A stretch of 64,000 nucleotides of DNA from Bacillota bacterium (GCA_023388435.1 JAEWGG010000033.1:1-64000), one strand, 5' to 3'. Shown: positions 46,943 through 55,899, counted from the first letter of the stretch. A program made the numbers and translations. The notes: generated by a model not told the origin, from the letters alone.

Positions 46943-47230
46943 ATGGCAAGAAACTACGAGATGGTCTATGTGCTCAGCCCAGCCCTCAACGAAGAGGAGC
47001 TGCAGGCCGCCAAGGACCGCGTGGCACAGATCGTGTCCGGCGCGGCCGAGGTGAACGAAGTGCAGGATTGGGGCCGCAAGCGCCTGGCCTATGAAATCGA
47101 AGATTTCAAGGAGGGTGTCTACGGTATGATTACGTTCGCCGCCGAGGGCAATGCCCCCGCCGAGATCGAGCGCGTGATGAACATTACCGAGCATGTCCTG
47201 CGTTTCCTGATTGTCCGTCAGGGGGCCTAA
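46943..47230 (+). CDS. rpsF: 30S ribosomal protein S6
   Basis: A 95-residue S6 protein: ARNYEMVYVLSPALNEEELQ start, WGRKRLAYEIEDFKEGVYGM core and HVLRFLIVRQ end. RBS AGGAGGTG. First gene of rpsF-ssb-rpsR, whose order is conserved in Firmicutes. Confidence 0.98.
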   Translation: MARNYEMVYVLSPALNEEELQAAKDRVAQIVSGAAEVNEVQDWGRKRLAYEIEDFKEGVYGMITFAAEGNAPAEIERVMNITEHVLRFLIVRQGA

Positions 47231-47254
47231 GGCCAATAGAGCGGAAGGTGTGTA

Positions 47255-47776
47255 ATGAATAAAGCGATTCTGATGGGGAGACTCACGCGAGATCTCGAAC
47301 TGAGGAACACTCAGAGTAACATTCCCTTTTGCCAGTTTACCCTGGCTGTGGATCGGCGCTTCAAGAACGCCCAGGGCGAGCGACAGACGGACTTCATCGA
47401 CTGCATCGCCTGGCGGCAGACCGCCGAGTTCCTGACCCGCTATTTCCGACAGGGTTCCCGCCTGCTGGTCGTCGGCAGCATCCAGACCAGTTCCTGGGAG
47501 GACCAGAACGGCCAGCGCCAGTACCGCACCAACGTCGCGGTGGACGAGGCGTACTTCGCCGATGGGAAGGCCGAGGGTGGCAGACGTGAGGGCCAGAACA
47601 GCGGCTCTAACTACGGTCAGAGCTACGGCCGCGGCGCCAGCGCAGGCGGCAGCACCTATCAGAACAACAGCCGTTCGGCGTCCCCCGCCCCCCAGCGTCC
47701 AGCCTCCGTCCCGGAGTACAAGGATGCGTTTTCGGCCGAGGCGGACGACGATATGGAACTGCCTTTCGACTTATAA
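47255..47776 (+). CDS. ssb: Single-stranded DNA-binding protein
   Basis: A 173-residue SSB: OB fold in 1-105 (MNKAILMGRLTRDLELR, FIDCIAWRQTAEFLTRYF), a Gly/Ser/Asn-rich flexible linker and the acidic tip DDDMELPFDL that recruits repair and replication partners. RBS GGAAGGTG. Confidence 0.97.
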   Translation: MNKAILMGRLTRDLELRNTQSNIPFCQFTLAVDRRFKNAQGERQTDFIDCIAWRQTAEFLTRYFRQGSRLLVVGSIQTSSWEDQNGQRQYRTNVAVDEAYFADGKAEGGRREGQNSGSNYGQSYGRGASAGGSTYQNNSRSASPAPQRPASVPEYKDAFSAEADDDMELPFDL

Positions 47777-47801
47777 GTCTGCATAACTAAGGAGAACTAC
47801 T

Positions 47802-48080
47802 ATGGCTGAACATGAGAATGGAGGCAAGCGCTTCCAGGAGCGCGAGGGTGGTCGTCCGATGAGACCCCGTCGCAGCCGCCGCAAGGTCTGTGCCTTCTGT
47901 GCGGAGAAGGTTGAGTATATTGACTATAAGGATGTGAACCGTCTGAAGAAGTACGTTTCGGAGCAGGGCAAGATCCTGCCCAAGCGCATGACGGGCACCT
48001 GTGCCAAGCACCAGCGTGAGCTGACCCAGGCCATCAAGCGCGCCAGACACCTGGCCCTGATGCCCTTCAGCGGTGAGTGA
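47802..48080 (+). CDS. rpsR: 30S ribosomal protein S18
   Basis: A 92-residue S18 protein. A basic N-terminal extension leads to VCAFCAEKVEYIDYKDVNRLKKYV and RMTGTCAKHQRELTQAIKRAR. It keeps the zinc-binding type cysteines C-x2-C and the later Cys, so this is the Zn-containing (C+) form. RBS AAGGAG. Confidence 0.98.
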   Translation: MAEHENGGKRFQEREGGRPMRPRRSRRKVCAFCAEKVEYIDYKDVNRLKKYVSEQGKILPKRMTGTCAKHQRELTQAIKRARHLALMPFSGE

Positions 48081-48108
48081 GCTTAGGTTTTTGTCCTAGC
48101 CAGGAATG

Positions 48109-48147
48109 GAGGCTCGGGGTCCAGAGGGGCGCTGAGCCTCTTTTTTT
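48109..48147 (+). terminator. Terminator of rpsF-ssb-rpsR
   Basis: GAGGCTC (48109-48115) pairs with GAGCCTC (48134-48140), followed by seven Ts. Confidence 0.88.
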
Positions 48148-48255
48148 ATGTTGAGGGAGGGGCTTTTATTTTGAATAGGGAATATGTGAGAAATGTTTAT
48201 TTTGGAGCACATTAGAGTAAAGGCTAAAATTTTCTGAAACTAATCACATGCGCTG

Positions 48256-48285
48256 TTGACAACTGTTTTAGTGCTCGAGTAAGAT
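48256..48285 (+). promoter_or_regulatory. Promoter of the small-ORF/membrane-protein pair
   Basis: Perfect TTGACA (48256-48261), 18 bp, TAAGAT (48280-48285) inside an AT-rich stretch (48150-48420) that differs from the surrounding base composition. The bases 48148-48255 show nothing else that I can support. Confidence 0.6.
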
Positions 48286-48318
48286 GTGGCTAAGTGATAT
48301 GGAAAGGTGATTCTTATT

Positions 48319-48411
48319 GTGAAGAATCTAAAAAGACGAGTTGCTTCAATCCTTGCATTCCTTGGTTTTTTCAGTTTTGCAATGGTGCCAAGTACAGCAC
48401 GAGGGAAGTGA
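48319..48411 (+). CDS. 30-residue signal-peptide-like small ORF
   Basis: GTG start after AAAGGTG. The peptide MKNLKRRVASILAFLGFFSF and ten further residues (AMVPSTARGK) has a basic start, a 15-residue hydrophobic core and a polar end, like a bare signal peptide. Codon use is AT-rich, unlike nearby genes. Its TGA overlaps the ribosome-binding site of the next gene, so translation may be coupled. It could be a small secreted or membrane peptide, a leader, or the remnant of a lost secreted protein. No family recognised. Confidence 0.45.
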   Translation: MKNLKRRVASILAFLGFFSFAMVPSTARGK

Positions 48412-48421
48412 GGTGACTATC

Positions 48422-48769
48422 ATGCCCTTTATTCAAGCACATTTCGATCAGCTTTACAGCTTGAACCTGATCATCGGGGCCCTGGCCTTCCTGGGGAGTC
48501 TGGCCTTCTTCACTTTTTTTCTGAATACGGAGCCTGGGACGAAGCGGCGGAGCCTGGCCATGACAGGCAGTCTGAGCCTCTCGGCCCTGGCCATTGTCCT
48601 CGGTATCAGCTTTCTGGCCTTTATGCGGGAGAATGCCAAGACTCAGCCAGATGTGGCCGACTTCATGGCCTCTGGCAGCTTTTATGGCATGGCTGCACTG
48701 GCCTTTATCCTGATGGCGGCGGTCTTCGTCCTGACGCTAATTCGGGGCCTGAGGAGCAGGGCTCAGTAG
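48422..48769 (+). CDS. Small three-helix membrane protein, unknown
   Basis: A 115-residue protein with three predicted membrane helices (about 16-35, 46-67, 87-108), a short basic loop (PGTKRR) after the first and an RSR tail. RBS GAGGTGA six bases before the ATG. It shares a transcript with the small ORF before it and ends in front of a strong terminator. I do not recognise the family. GC content is back to normal, in contrast to the small ORF. Confidence 0.7.
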   Translation: MPFIQAHFDQLYSLNLIIGALAFLGSLAFFTFFLNTEPGTKRRSLAMTGSLSLSALAIVLGISFLAFMRENAKTQPDVADFMASGSFYGMAALAFILMAAVFVLTLIRGLRSRAQ

Positions 48770-48824
48770 CTTCCCCAATAAGAACTGTGGGTCTCGAAGC
48801 GGAGGCCCCGTGGCTCGGCCACTC

Positions 48825-48880
48825 GCCCCGAGCGCTGGGAGAATACTTAGCCAGCGCTCGGGGCTTTGTCTATAATTTTT
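48825..48880 (+). terminator. Long-stem terminator before rplI
   Basis: A 14-bp perfect stem GCCCCGAGCGCTGG / CCAGCGCTCGGGGC (48825-48838, 48851-48864), 12-base loop, then TTTGTC and a T6 run from 48876 or so. Confidence 0.75.
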
Positions 48881-48997
48881 TCAGCTCTGCTGTTATGATT
48901 AAAGGAAGCAGTTCGGGTGCCTAGGCAGTCTGGCTGCGCGTACGCTCTGTGACTGTGGCCTTCGTTGTTGGAGGCCTTTGTAAAAAGGAGATATGAG

Positions 48998-49444
48998 ATG
49001 AAGGTTATTCTGCTTGAAGATGTGAAGTCTGTCGGTAAGACCGACGCCATTGTTGAGGTCAGCGATGGCTATGCCCGCAATTTTCTGATTAAGACGGGCA
49101 AGGCCCTGGAGGCTACGCCACAGAATCTCAATTCGGTCAAGCAGCGCCGCAAGGCCCAGGAGGCCAAGGAGGCTCGCGCCCAGGCCGAAGCTCGGGAACT
49201 GGCTCAGAAACTTAAGGACTACTGCCTGGTCCTCCGCGCTAAGGCCGGGGAAGGCTCGCGTCTCTACGGGGCCATCACAACGATGGATCTGTCCCAGGCC
49301 CTGGAAAAAGAGGGTTACCACGTGGATAAGAAGCAGATTCAGCTCAAGACTACGATCAAGAGCCTCGGCCGCTACGAGGCAGAGCTGAAACTGCACCGTA
49401 CGGTCTCCGTAAGCATCGCAGTCGAGGTCCAGGCCCAGGACTGA
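48998..49444 (+). CDS. rplI: 50S ribosomal protein L9
   Basis: A 148-residue L9: MKVILLEDVKSVGKTDAIVEVSDGYARNFLI N-terminal globule, long connecting helix (residues about 40-75, Ala/Lys/Gln-rich) and C-terminal domain with KAGEGSRLYGAIT. ATG 48998 has AAGGAG seven bases upstream. The dnaB helicase gene follows, as in many Firmicutes. Confidence 0.98.
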   Translation: MKVILLEDVKSVGKTDAIVEVSDGYARNFLIKTGKALEATPQNLNSVKQRRKAQEAKEARAQAEARELAQKLKDYCLVLRAKAGEGSRLYGAITTMDLSQALEKEGYHVDKKQIQLKTTIKSLGRYEAELKLHRTVSVSIAVEVQAQD

Positions 49445-49536
49445 GTCCGGCTTGATGGCCAAGCCCCGCTGATTTTCAGGCCTCCGCCCCGTGCGGGGGT
49501 CTCTTTGACGCAAGAGAAAGAAGAAAGGGAAGAGAC

Positions 49537-51096
49537 GTGCCCCCAATGCTGGATATGCCCCACAGCAGCGACATGGAGCGCTGCGTCATCGGCTGTGCCC
49601 TCTTCGGTGAGGAAGCCCTGGCTCAGGTCCTGTCCATTCTGCCTGACAGTTCCTATTTCTATGAGCCCCGGCACCGCGATATCTACGCCGCCGTCTGCGA
49701 TCTGAATCGCCGCAACCTGCCCGTGGACAGCGTCAGCCTGGCCGCCAATTTACAGGAGCGGGGCAAGCTGGACCAGGTCGGGGGGCTGGCGGAGTTGCTC
49801 AGCATGCGCGAGGGGGTGCCCCTGGTCAGCAGGGCGGAGTATTATGCCAAGGTGGTCTATGAGAAGGCTCTGATGCGCCGCATCATTGGGCTCAGCCGCG
49901 CCTGGACTGAGCTCTGCTACGAGGAGGGGCAGAACTCCGAGTCGATTATTGCCCTCGCCACCAAGGAGCTCTACGACCTCAGTCAGGACCGCCAACAGGG
50001 TTCGCTCGAGCGCATTGATTCCATCATGCGCCGGACCATCAATGAGCTCAGCGAGCTGGCCCGGGATGAGAATCCCCAGCGCAAGCGCCTCATGACGGGC
50101 TACGCCAATCTGGATCACACCCTGGGGGGCTTCGGCAAGGGAACGCTGAATATTCTCGCCGCCCGCCCAGGTGTGGGCAAGTCGGCCTTCGCCCTGAACA
50201 TCGCCCAGAACGCCGCTTTCCTGTACAACAAGTCCGTGGCCATCTTCAGCCTCGAGATGTCCAAGGAGGAGATCGCCCAGCGCTTCCTGGCCTCGGCTGG
50301 TAAATTAAACGCCAGACTTTTCCGCAATTTTGCCAAAATGGATGACAAGGAGCTGGAACGCCTGACGCGGGCGGCGGGTAGCTTCGCGCAGAAGCACATC
50401 TACGTTGACGACATCGCTTCGACCTCGCCCATGGAGGTGCTGGCCCGCTCCCGCCAGAAAAAACTTGAGGGGCATCTGGATCTCATCATTATCGACTACT
50501 TACAGTTGATGACGATGAAGGGGGGGCGCTCCAGCAGCCGCCAGCAGGAAGTTTCGGAGCTTTCCCGCTTCCTCAAATTGCTCGCAAAGGACCTGGACGT
50601 CCCTGTTCTCGCCTTATCTCAGCTTAACCGTGACATGGAAAAACGCCAGGAGGGCAGTAGCGAAGTCCGCCCCCCGCAGCTCTCGGACCTCCGCGAGTCC
50701 GGTTCGATCGAGCAGGACGCCGATACCGTCATTTTTCTCTACCGTAAGGAGAGCGAGGAGAAGGAGGCGGCCGATGAGGAGCAGGGCAAGAAGATTGCCG
50801 TAAAAATCGCGAAAAACCGCGGCGGCCCGATGCGGACCTTTGATTTTATTTTCCACGGCGCCCACTACTGGTTTGAGGAGCCTCGCAGCCGCTATGAGAA
50901 GTCCTATGGCCTGCCCCCGCAGGAGGTCCTGGATGAGATGAGTCAGAATCTGCCGCCCGCGGCCAGTAACGGAGGACAGCTGGAGGGCCTCCAGGAGTCC
51001 CCAGATCTGGGATACATGGAGGAGCCCGCTGGCGGGGATGGGGGCGCTGCAGATGACTACGACTTCGATCAGGGGGACATCCCTTTTGAACTCTGA
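49537..51096 (+). CDS. dnaB: Replicative DNA helicase
   Basis: A 519-residue DnaB. N-terminal domain (SDMERCVIGCALFGEEAL), linker, RecA-like motor with Walker A ARPGVGKS (209-216), Walker B IIIDYLQLM, QQEVSELSRFLKLLAKDL and the arginine finger region LSDLRESGSIEQDADTV. A Gln/Gly/Asp-rich tail of about 60 residues is longer than usual. GTG start after GGGAAGAGAC; an ATG three codons on is an alternative. The 3' end overlaps tilS. Confidence 0.97.
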   Translation: MPPMLDMPHSSDMERCVIGCALFGEEALAQVLSILPDSSYFYEPRHRDIYAAVCDLNRRNLPVDSVSLAANLQERGKLDQVGGLAELLSMREGVPLVSRAEYYAKVVYEKALMRRIIGLSRAWTELCYEEGQNSESIIALATKELYDLSQDRQQGSLERIDSIMRRTINELSELARDENPQRKRLMTGYANLDHTLGGFGKGTLNILAARPGVGKSAFALNIAQNAAFLYNKSVAIFSLEMSKEEIAQRFLASAGKLNARLFRNFAKMDDKELERLTRAAGSFAQKHIYVDDIASTSPMEVLARSRQKKLEGHLDLIIIDYLQLMTMKGGRSSSRQQEVSELSRFLKLLAKDLDVPVLALSQLNRDMEKRQEGSSEVRPPQLSDLRESGSIEQDADTVIFLYRKESEEKEAADEEQGKKIAVKIAKNRGGPMRTFDFIFHGAHYWFEEPRSRYEKSYGLPPQEVLDEMSQNLPPAASNGGQLEGLQESPDLGYMEEPAGGDGGAADDYDFDQGDIPFEL

Positions 51097-52444
51097 GGCT
51101 GAGCGGCTGCTGCTGGAGCTGGGGCTGGAAGCAGGGCTCCTGTCCGGGCTTCGTGCGGGGCCGCAGGGGGAGGCGGTCCGCCATGTCGGCCTGGCCTGCT
51201 CTGGCGGTCTGGACTCCTCGGTGCTTCTGGACCTCCTGCCCTATTGGCGGAGGCACTTTCCCTGTGCCCAGTTTTATTACTTGCACTTCAGTCACGGCTG
51301 GGAGCCTGAGCGAACTGCCCAGGAAGTGGAGTTCTGTCGGCGTCAGGCCAGGAGCTACGGTCTGACGCCCATTCTGGGCTCCTGGGAGGAGCTCGATCCG
51401 GGGCTGAGACCCGCGGACAGTCTGGGGGAGACGCGGGCCAGGGAGAGTAGGCGACTTTTTTTTGCCCAGTGGCTGGCTGGGCTGGAGGCGCCGGACCAGG
51501 GCTTAATTCTCCTGGCCCAGCACGCGGACGACCAGGCTGAAACCCTCCTGCAGCGCCTGTTCAGGGGGACGGGGCCGCGTGGTGCTGGCTGCATGCGCAG
51601 TTGGTCCCCCCCATTTCTACGGCCGTTTTTAGACCTGGAGCGGGCGGACCTGGAGGCCTATGCCCGGCGGCGAGAGCTGAAGCTCTGGCTGGATCCGAGC
51701 AATGGGCGGGCGGATAACCCCCGCAATTTTTTGCGCCTCGAGGTCCTGCCGCAGTTGGAGGCCCGTTTCGGCTCCGGACTCAGCCGGCGTCTGGCCCAAT
51801 TCGCCCAGTTCTGTCAGGAACAGGAGGATTTTTGCCAGGACCAGTTGGAGCTATGGCGGGAGGCCTGGAATGAGGGCTGCGGCCGGGGGCCCGGGCCGCG
51901 TCTGATTCCCCGGGCCCTGTACCTGAGCTGCCCAGTTTATGTGCGCCGGAGGCTCCTCATGGAGACCCTGGACGGGCTTCTAGGCGGGGAAGGGGAGCTT
52001 ACGGCGACCCATGTGTCCCAGCTCTGCCAGGCCCTGGACAGGGGGACCAAATCTGACTTTCTCACGGTGGGCGGCCTGCGGGCCTGTGTCTCCCAGGGGA
52101 GCCTGCGCCTCTGGCCTGCAGGTCCCCTGCCCACAGGGGACCTGGAGCTGGCAGAGGGCCGGCGCTACTGTCTGGGATGTCCGTCGGGGCCGTTTGTTAT
52201 CCCCCCACACTTGGGCTATAATTTCATGCAGTGGAAAACGCTTTATAAGGGCGAAATTCGCTCTGGCGGCCTCCGGCTGCGCCAGACAGGTGACTATCTG
52301 TACTGGCGGGGGAGGAGGCGCTCCCTCAAACAGTTCTTGCAGGAGCAAGGCGTACCCTTTGAACTGCGCTCCCGCCTCCTCCTCTATGCCGAGGGGCAGC
52401 GGGTCTTGTACATCCCCCATCTTTTTGCGGATGTGGGGAACTGA
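51086..52444 (+). CDS. tilS: tRNA(Ile)-lysidine synthetase
   Basis: A 452-residue PP-loop enzyme that makes lysidine at C34 of tRNA-Ile(CAU). PP-loop SGGLDSS at 39-45, HFSHGW, ESRRLFFAQWL, LAQHADDQAETLLQRLFRGTG and NGRADNPRNFLRLEVLP are TilS marks; the C-terminal TilS domain is shorter (KQFLQEQGVPFELR). No good ATG exists: the TTG at 51086 has AGGGGGA eight bases upstream and overlaps dnaB by 11 bp; ATG codons at 51038 or 51053 lie deeper inside dnaB. Confidence 0.92.
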   Translation: MNSEAERLLLELGLEAGLLSGLRAGPQGEAVRHVGLACSGGLDSSVLLDLLPYWRRHFPCAQFYYLHFSHGWEPERTAQEVEFCRRQARSYGLTPILGSWEELDPGLRPADSLGETRARESRRLFFAQWLAGLEAPDQGLILLAQHADDQAETLLQRLFRGTGPRGAGCMRSWSPPFLRPFLDLERADLEAYARRRELKLWLDPSNGRADNPRNFLRLEVLPQLEARFGSGLSRRLAQFAQFCQEQEDFCQDQLELWREAWNEGCGRGPGPRLIPRALYLSCPVYVRRRLLMETLDGLLGGEGELTATHVSQLCQALDRGTKSDFLTVGGLRACVSQGSLRLWPAGPLPTGDLELAEGRRYCLGCPSGPFVIPPHLGYNFMQWKTLYKGEIRSGGLRLRQTGDYLYWRGRRRSLKQFLQEQGVPFELRSRLLLYAEGQRVLYIPHLFADVGN

Positions 52445-52456
52445 ATCGAGGTACCT

Positions 52457-52990
52457 ATGGCCAAGAAACTGAGCCGAACACTGATCAGCCGTGTGGAATG
52501 CGAGGAGCTCTGCCGCCGACTGGGGGCGGAGATCACCCGTGACTATCAGGGCCGCAAGCCCCTGTTTATTGGGGTCCTGCGCGGGGCCTTCATTTTTATG
52601 GCCGACCTGATCCGCCATGTGGACCTGGATCTGAGTGTGGACTTCATCTCCGTGTCGAGCTACGGTATGGCAACGGAGAGCTCGGGTGTCGTGCGCATCG
52701 TCAAGGACGTCGAGGAGAATATCGAGGGCCGGGACATCATTATTGTTGAGGATATCATCGACACTGGCCTGACTCTGAAGAAGCTGACCGAGCTTCTGGC
52801 GACGCGCGGGCCGCGGAGCATCGCCCTCTGTACGGCCTTCGATAAGCCCGAGCGCCGTCAGGTGGAGATCGATGTGCGGTACTGTGGACGCCAGATTCCG
52901 GACGAGTTTATCGTGGGCTACGGCCTGGACTATGCGGGGGCATACCGCAACCTGCCTGATGTCCGTGTAGTGGAGGAGATTGAAGCATGA
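52457..52990 (+). CDS. hpt: Hypoxanthine phosphoribosyltransferase
   Basis: A 177-residue purine salvage enzyme. PRPP-binding motif IIIVEDIIDTGLTL, start loop LFIGVLRGAFIFMADL, flexible-loop region SVSSYGMATESSG and the C-terminal DEFIVGYGLDYAGAYRNLP. It stands between tilS and ftsH as in Bacillus and overlaps ftsH in ATGA. Confidence 0.97.
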   Translation: MAKKLSRTLISRVECEELCRRLGAEITRDYQGRKPLFIGVLRGAFIFMADLIRHVDLDLSVDFISVSSYGMATESSGVVRIVKDVEENIEGRDIIIVEDIIDTGLTLKKLTELLATRGPRSIALCTAFDKPERRQVEIDVRYCGRQIPDEFIVGYGLDYAGAYRNLPDVRVVEEIEA

Positions 52991-55149
52991 AGAATAACGG
53001 GAAAATCCCGCTTAAAGGCCTCTGGTTCTATCTGATTGTGCTGGGGCTGATCATTTTTGTCGCCGCCTTCTTCAGCCAGGGCCGGGGACAGGAGAAGCTG
53101 AGCTATTCGGAGGTCCTGCGCCTGGTCGAGTCCGGCAAGGTCAAGGGGGCCAGCATCCAGGGTGGCCAGCTGCGTGTGGTCTTTAAAGAAGAGCAGAAAA
53201 ACGGCCTGCGCCAGTATGAGCTGCCCATTAACCCCTACTGGCAGGAGGACCTGCAGAAGCGGCTGAGCGCGGTGGCGGAGAAGGATAAGGACTTCAACTA
53301 CAGCTACCAGGAGCCGATGCAGGTCAGCGCCTGGATTAACGGTGGTATCAGCCTCGCCATGCTGCTGTCCATGGGCTTCTTGATCTGGTTCATGCTGGCG
53401 CGTCAGAATGGCGATGGGCGCAGCGCGATGAACTTCGGCCGCAGCCGGGCCCGCATGAGTGAGCCCGGGGCGAATAAGGTGACCTTCAAGGATGTGGCGG
53501 GGGCTGAGGAGGAGAAGCACGAGCTCGAGGAGGTCGTGGACTTCTTAAAGAACCCTGGCCGCTATGAGGTCCTGGGGGCCCGCATCCCCCGCGGCATACT
53601 TCTCGTCGGTCCTCCGGGTACCGGTAAGACTCTGCTGGCTAAAGCTGTGGCTGGGGAGGCGGGCGTGCCCTTCTTCTCCATCTCCGGTTCCGACTTCGTG
53701 GAGATGTTTGTCGGTGTGGGCGCCTCACGCGTGCGAGACCTCTTTGAGCAGGCCAAGAAGAACGCTCCAGCCATTATTTTCATCGATGAGATTGACGCTG
53801 TGGGGCGGCACCGTGGAGCCGGTATGGGCGGCGGCCACGATGAGCGGGAGCAGACCCTGAACCAGCTCCTGGTGGAGATGGACGGCTTCGGTCCGAACGA
53901 GGCGGCCATCGTTATGGCGGCGACCAATCGCCCTGATATTCTGGACCCGGCCCTCCTCCGTCCGGGGCGCTTCGACCGCCGTGTGACCGTCTCACGCCCA
54001 GATATCAAGGGCCGTGAGGAGATCCTGGCCGTCCACGCCCGCAACAAGCCTCTGGACCAGGACGTCAAATTGGATGAGGTGGCCCGTATCACCCCGGGCT
54101 TCACGGGTGCGGACCTGGCCAACCTGCTCAATGAGGCGGCGCTGATGGCGGCCCGCCGCCAGGCGAAGACCATCCGTTATGCGGACATTTCCGAGGCGGT
54201 GTTTAAAGTGATGCTGGGCCCTGAGAAGAAGAGCCGCATCATCAATGAGAAGGAGCGCCGGCTCACGGCCTATCACGAGGCGGGCCACGCCCTGGCTGTA
54301 CGCAGCGTCTCAGAGACGGACCGCGTGGAGCGCGTATCCATCATCCCGGCCGGACAGGCTGGTGGTTACACGGCCCACAAGTCCCATGAAGATCTGATGT
54401 ATATGACGCGGGGACAGCTGGTCGCGGAGATTGTGATCAGCCTGGCTGGGCGGGCCGCCGAGGAGATCATCTTCGGCGAGGTCAGCACGGGGGCCTCGGG
54501 CGACTTGCAGCACTGCAATAAGATTGCCCGTAGCATGATCACCCGCTACGGCATGTCAGAGCGTCTCGGGAACATGGTCCTCGGGGGAGAGGATGACGAG
54601 GTCTTCCTGGGCCGCGAATACGGACACCGCACGGTCTACAGTGAGAAGCTGAGTGCGGAGATTGATGAGGAAGTCCGCAAGATTCTCTCCGAAGCCTACC
54701 AGGCCACTCTGGACCTGCTACGAGCCCGAGAAGAGGCCCTGGAGGCCCTGACCCAGTGCCTCCTGGCCCATGAGAAAATTGATGAATTGGAGTTTGAACT
54801 GCTCTATCAGCGCCATACTACGGCGGAACTGCGTGAGCAGGACGCCCAGAACCCAGGGCGTGACCAGTCCTATGTTGGCCTCCTGCAGAAGTTGGAGCTG
54901 GCGGGGGCTGAGTCTGCCGCCAAGCTGCGACAGCGCCTGGCGGACATGGGCCTGCTGGACTTTGCCCAGAGCGAGCAGCAGCGCCTCGGCTTGCCGGTCG
55001 CGGAGCGGGAAGTCCAGGAGGCTGCTGAGCCGCTGAATCTTGCGGCAGGGGAGGCCAATCAGCTTGTGGAGGACTTGGAAGCGAAGCTCCAGGAAGCAGA
55101 TGCTGAGAAGCCCCAGACGTCCAGGTCTGAGGAGCATGACCAGGCCTGA
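52987..55149 (+). CDS. ftsH: ATP-dependent zinc metalloprotease FtsH
   Basis: A 720-residue membrane AAA protease. Two membrane helices (about 12-30 and 118-138) frame a small extracytoplasmic domain; AAA module with Walker A GPPGTGKT (208-215), Walker B IIFIDEIDAVGRHRGAG, SRH with NRPDILDPALLRPGRFDR; protease site H430-E-A-G-H434. A Glu/Gln-rich C-terminal tail of about 110 residues extends past the usual core. It degrades unassembled membrane proteins and some regulators. Confidence 0.97.
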   Translation: MKNNGKIPLKGLWFYLIVLGLIIFVAAFFSQGRGQEKLSYSEVLRLVESGKVKGASIQGGQLRVVFKEEQKNGLRQYELPINPYWQEDLQKRLSAVAEKDKDFNYSYQEPMQVSAWINGGISLAMLLSMGFLIWFMLARQNGDGRSAMNFGRSRARMSEPGANKVTFKDVAGAEEEKHELEEVVDFLKNPGRYEVLGARIPRGILLVGPPGTGKTLLAKAVAGEAGVPFFSISGSDFVEMFVGVGASRVRDLFEQAKKNAPAIIFIDEIDAVGRHRGAGMGGGHDEREQTLNQLLVEMDGFGPNEAAIVMAATNRPDILDPALLRPGRFDRRVTVSRPDIKGREEILAVHARNKPLDQDVKLDEVARITPGFTGADLANLLNEAALMAARRQAKTIRYADISEAVFKVMLGPEKKSRIINEKERRLTAYHEAGHALAVRSVSETDRVERVSIIPAGQAGGYTAHKSHEDLMYMTRGQLVAEIVISLAGRAAEEIIFGEVSTGASGDLQHCNKIARSMITRYGMSERLGNMVLGGEDDEVFLGREYGHRTVYSEKLSAEIDEEVRKILSEAYQATLDLLRAREEALEALTQCLLAHEKIDELEFELLYQRHTTAELREQDAQNPGRDQSYVGLLQKLELAGAESAAKLRQRLADMGLLDFAQSEQQRLGLPVAEREVQEAAEPLNLAAGEANQLVEDLEAKLQEADAEKPQTSRSEEHDQA

Positions 55150-55178
55150 GCCAGGCTGCTCTAAGCCTTTGTCACGTT

Positions 55179-55230
55179 AATGGGCCTCCAGTGAAGTCAG
55201 GACTCTGACTTTACTGGGGGCCCATTTTTT
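55179..55230 (+). terminator. Terminator of tilS-hpt-ftsH
   Basis: AATGGGCC...CCAGT pairs with ACTGG...GGCCCATT, with an inner AGTCA/TGACT stem, followed by T6 (55225-55230). Confidence 0.9.
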
Positions 55231-55241
55231 GCAACAGCCAC

Positions 55242-55272
55242 TTGACCTGAACTTAGGTTTAGGTTTTAAGCT
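55242..55272 (+). promoter_or_regulatory. MerR-type promoter/operator
   Basis: TTGACC (55242-55247) overlaps a dyad ACCTGAAC-TTAG-GTTTAGGT (55245-55264, one mismatch); a weak -10 (TAAGCT, 55267-55272) lies 19 bp after the -35 box. The long spacer with a central dyad is typical of promoters activated by MerR-family regulators. It now leads only to a broken gene. Confidence 0.5.
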
Positions 55273-55328
55273 GGACATGCTACAGATTTTTACGTGAAGG
55301 CGGGAGCCTGAACTTAGGAGGAGATGCT

Positions 55329-55833
55329 ATGTCGACACTGGAACTTAGTCCAAACTGGGATAAAACCTTCCTCCGTAACAGGGAAATTCAGCATGAAAAG
55401 ATTGCATTTCCCACCCGCTTCGGCACGACCTTAGCGGCGGATCTCTAGCGTCCCCATGGTGGATCCGGAGAAAATTGGCATTCTGGGCATCTGTGGCTGG
55501 GCTGACATTGGCCTGAATGCCGCGGCGGTCGATCCCCGTATTAAGGCGACTGTCGCAGTGACCTTATATGATATGACGCGGGTGACGGCTTTTGGCTACA
55601 ACGATACTGCCACGGAAGAGGACAGGCATAAGTTGCGGGCCCAGCTGGCAGCCCAGCGCCTGACAGATATCAGGCAGGGATTTATCGCCCGTGCAGGCGG
55701 CGTTGTGGACCCCCTGCCTGAGGCAGCCCCGGATAGCTGCTTTGCCCATATTGCCATTGAAGTGCCTGGTCGAGGCGCATCCAACGAATGCTGCGAGGCG
55801 GTCTCAGAAGCAGAATATGGGAAATTGACGTGA
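55329..55833 (+). pseudogene. Remnant of an alpha/beta hydrolase (DLH/YcjY-like)
   Basis: After GGAGGAG an ATG opens 39 codons that match the start of a family of ~340-residue hydrolases (STLELSPNWDKTF, then KIAFPTRFGTTLAADL), ending at TAG 55446. In another frame from 55456 the family's middle follows (VDPEKIGILGICGWADIGLN, with the nucleophile-elbow Cys, IKATVAVTLYDMTRVTAFGY, GGVVDPLPEAAP). About 70-80 residues between the two parts and the C-terminal third with the catalytic His are missing. So there is an internal deletion, a frame change and loss of the end: it should not encode an active enzyme. Confidence 0.8.
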
Positions 55834-55899
55834 GGAGCTGGCTTGCAAAGAGCCCCCCTGCACTGTAGCGGGAGAGCCTGGACCAAGGCCAGGCCAGAC

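Noticed and set aside
55242..55272. DtxR-type iron box at the TTAGG repeats
   Set aside because: The dyad ACCTGAAC/GTTTAGGT sits inside a 19-bp promoter spacer, which fits MerR-type control better than an iron box.
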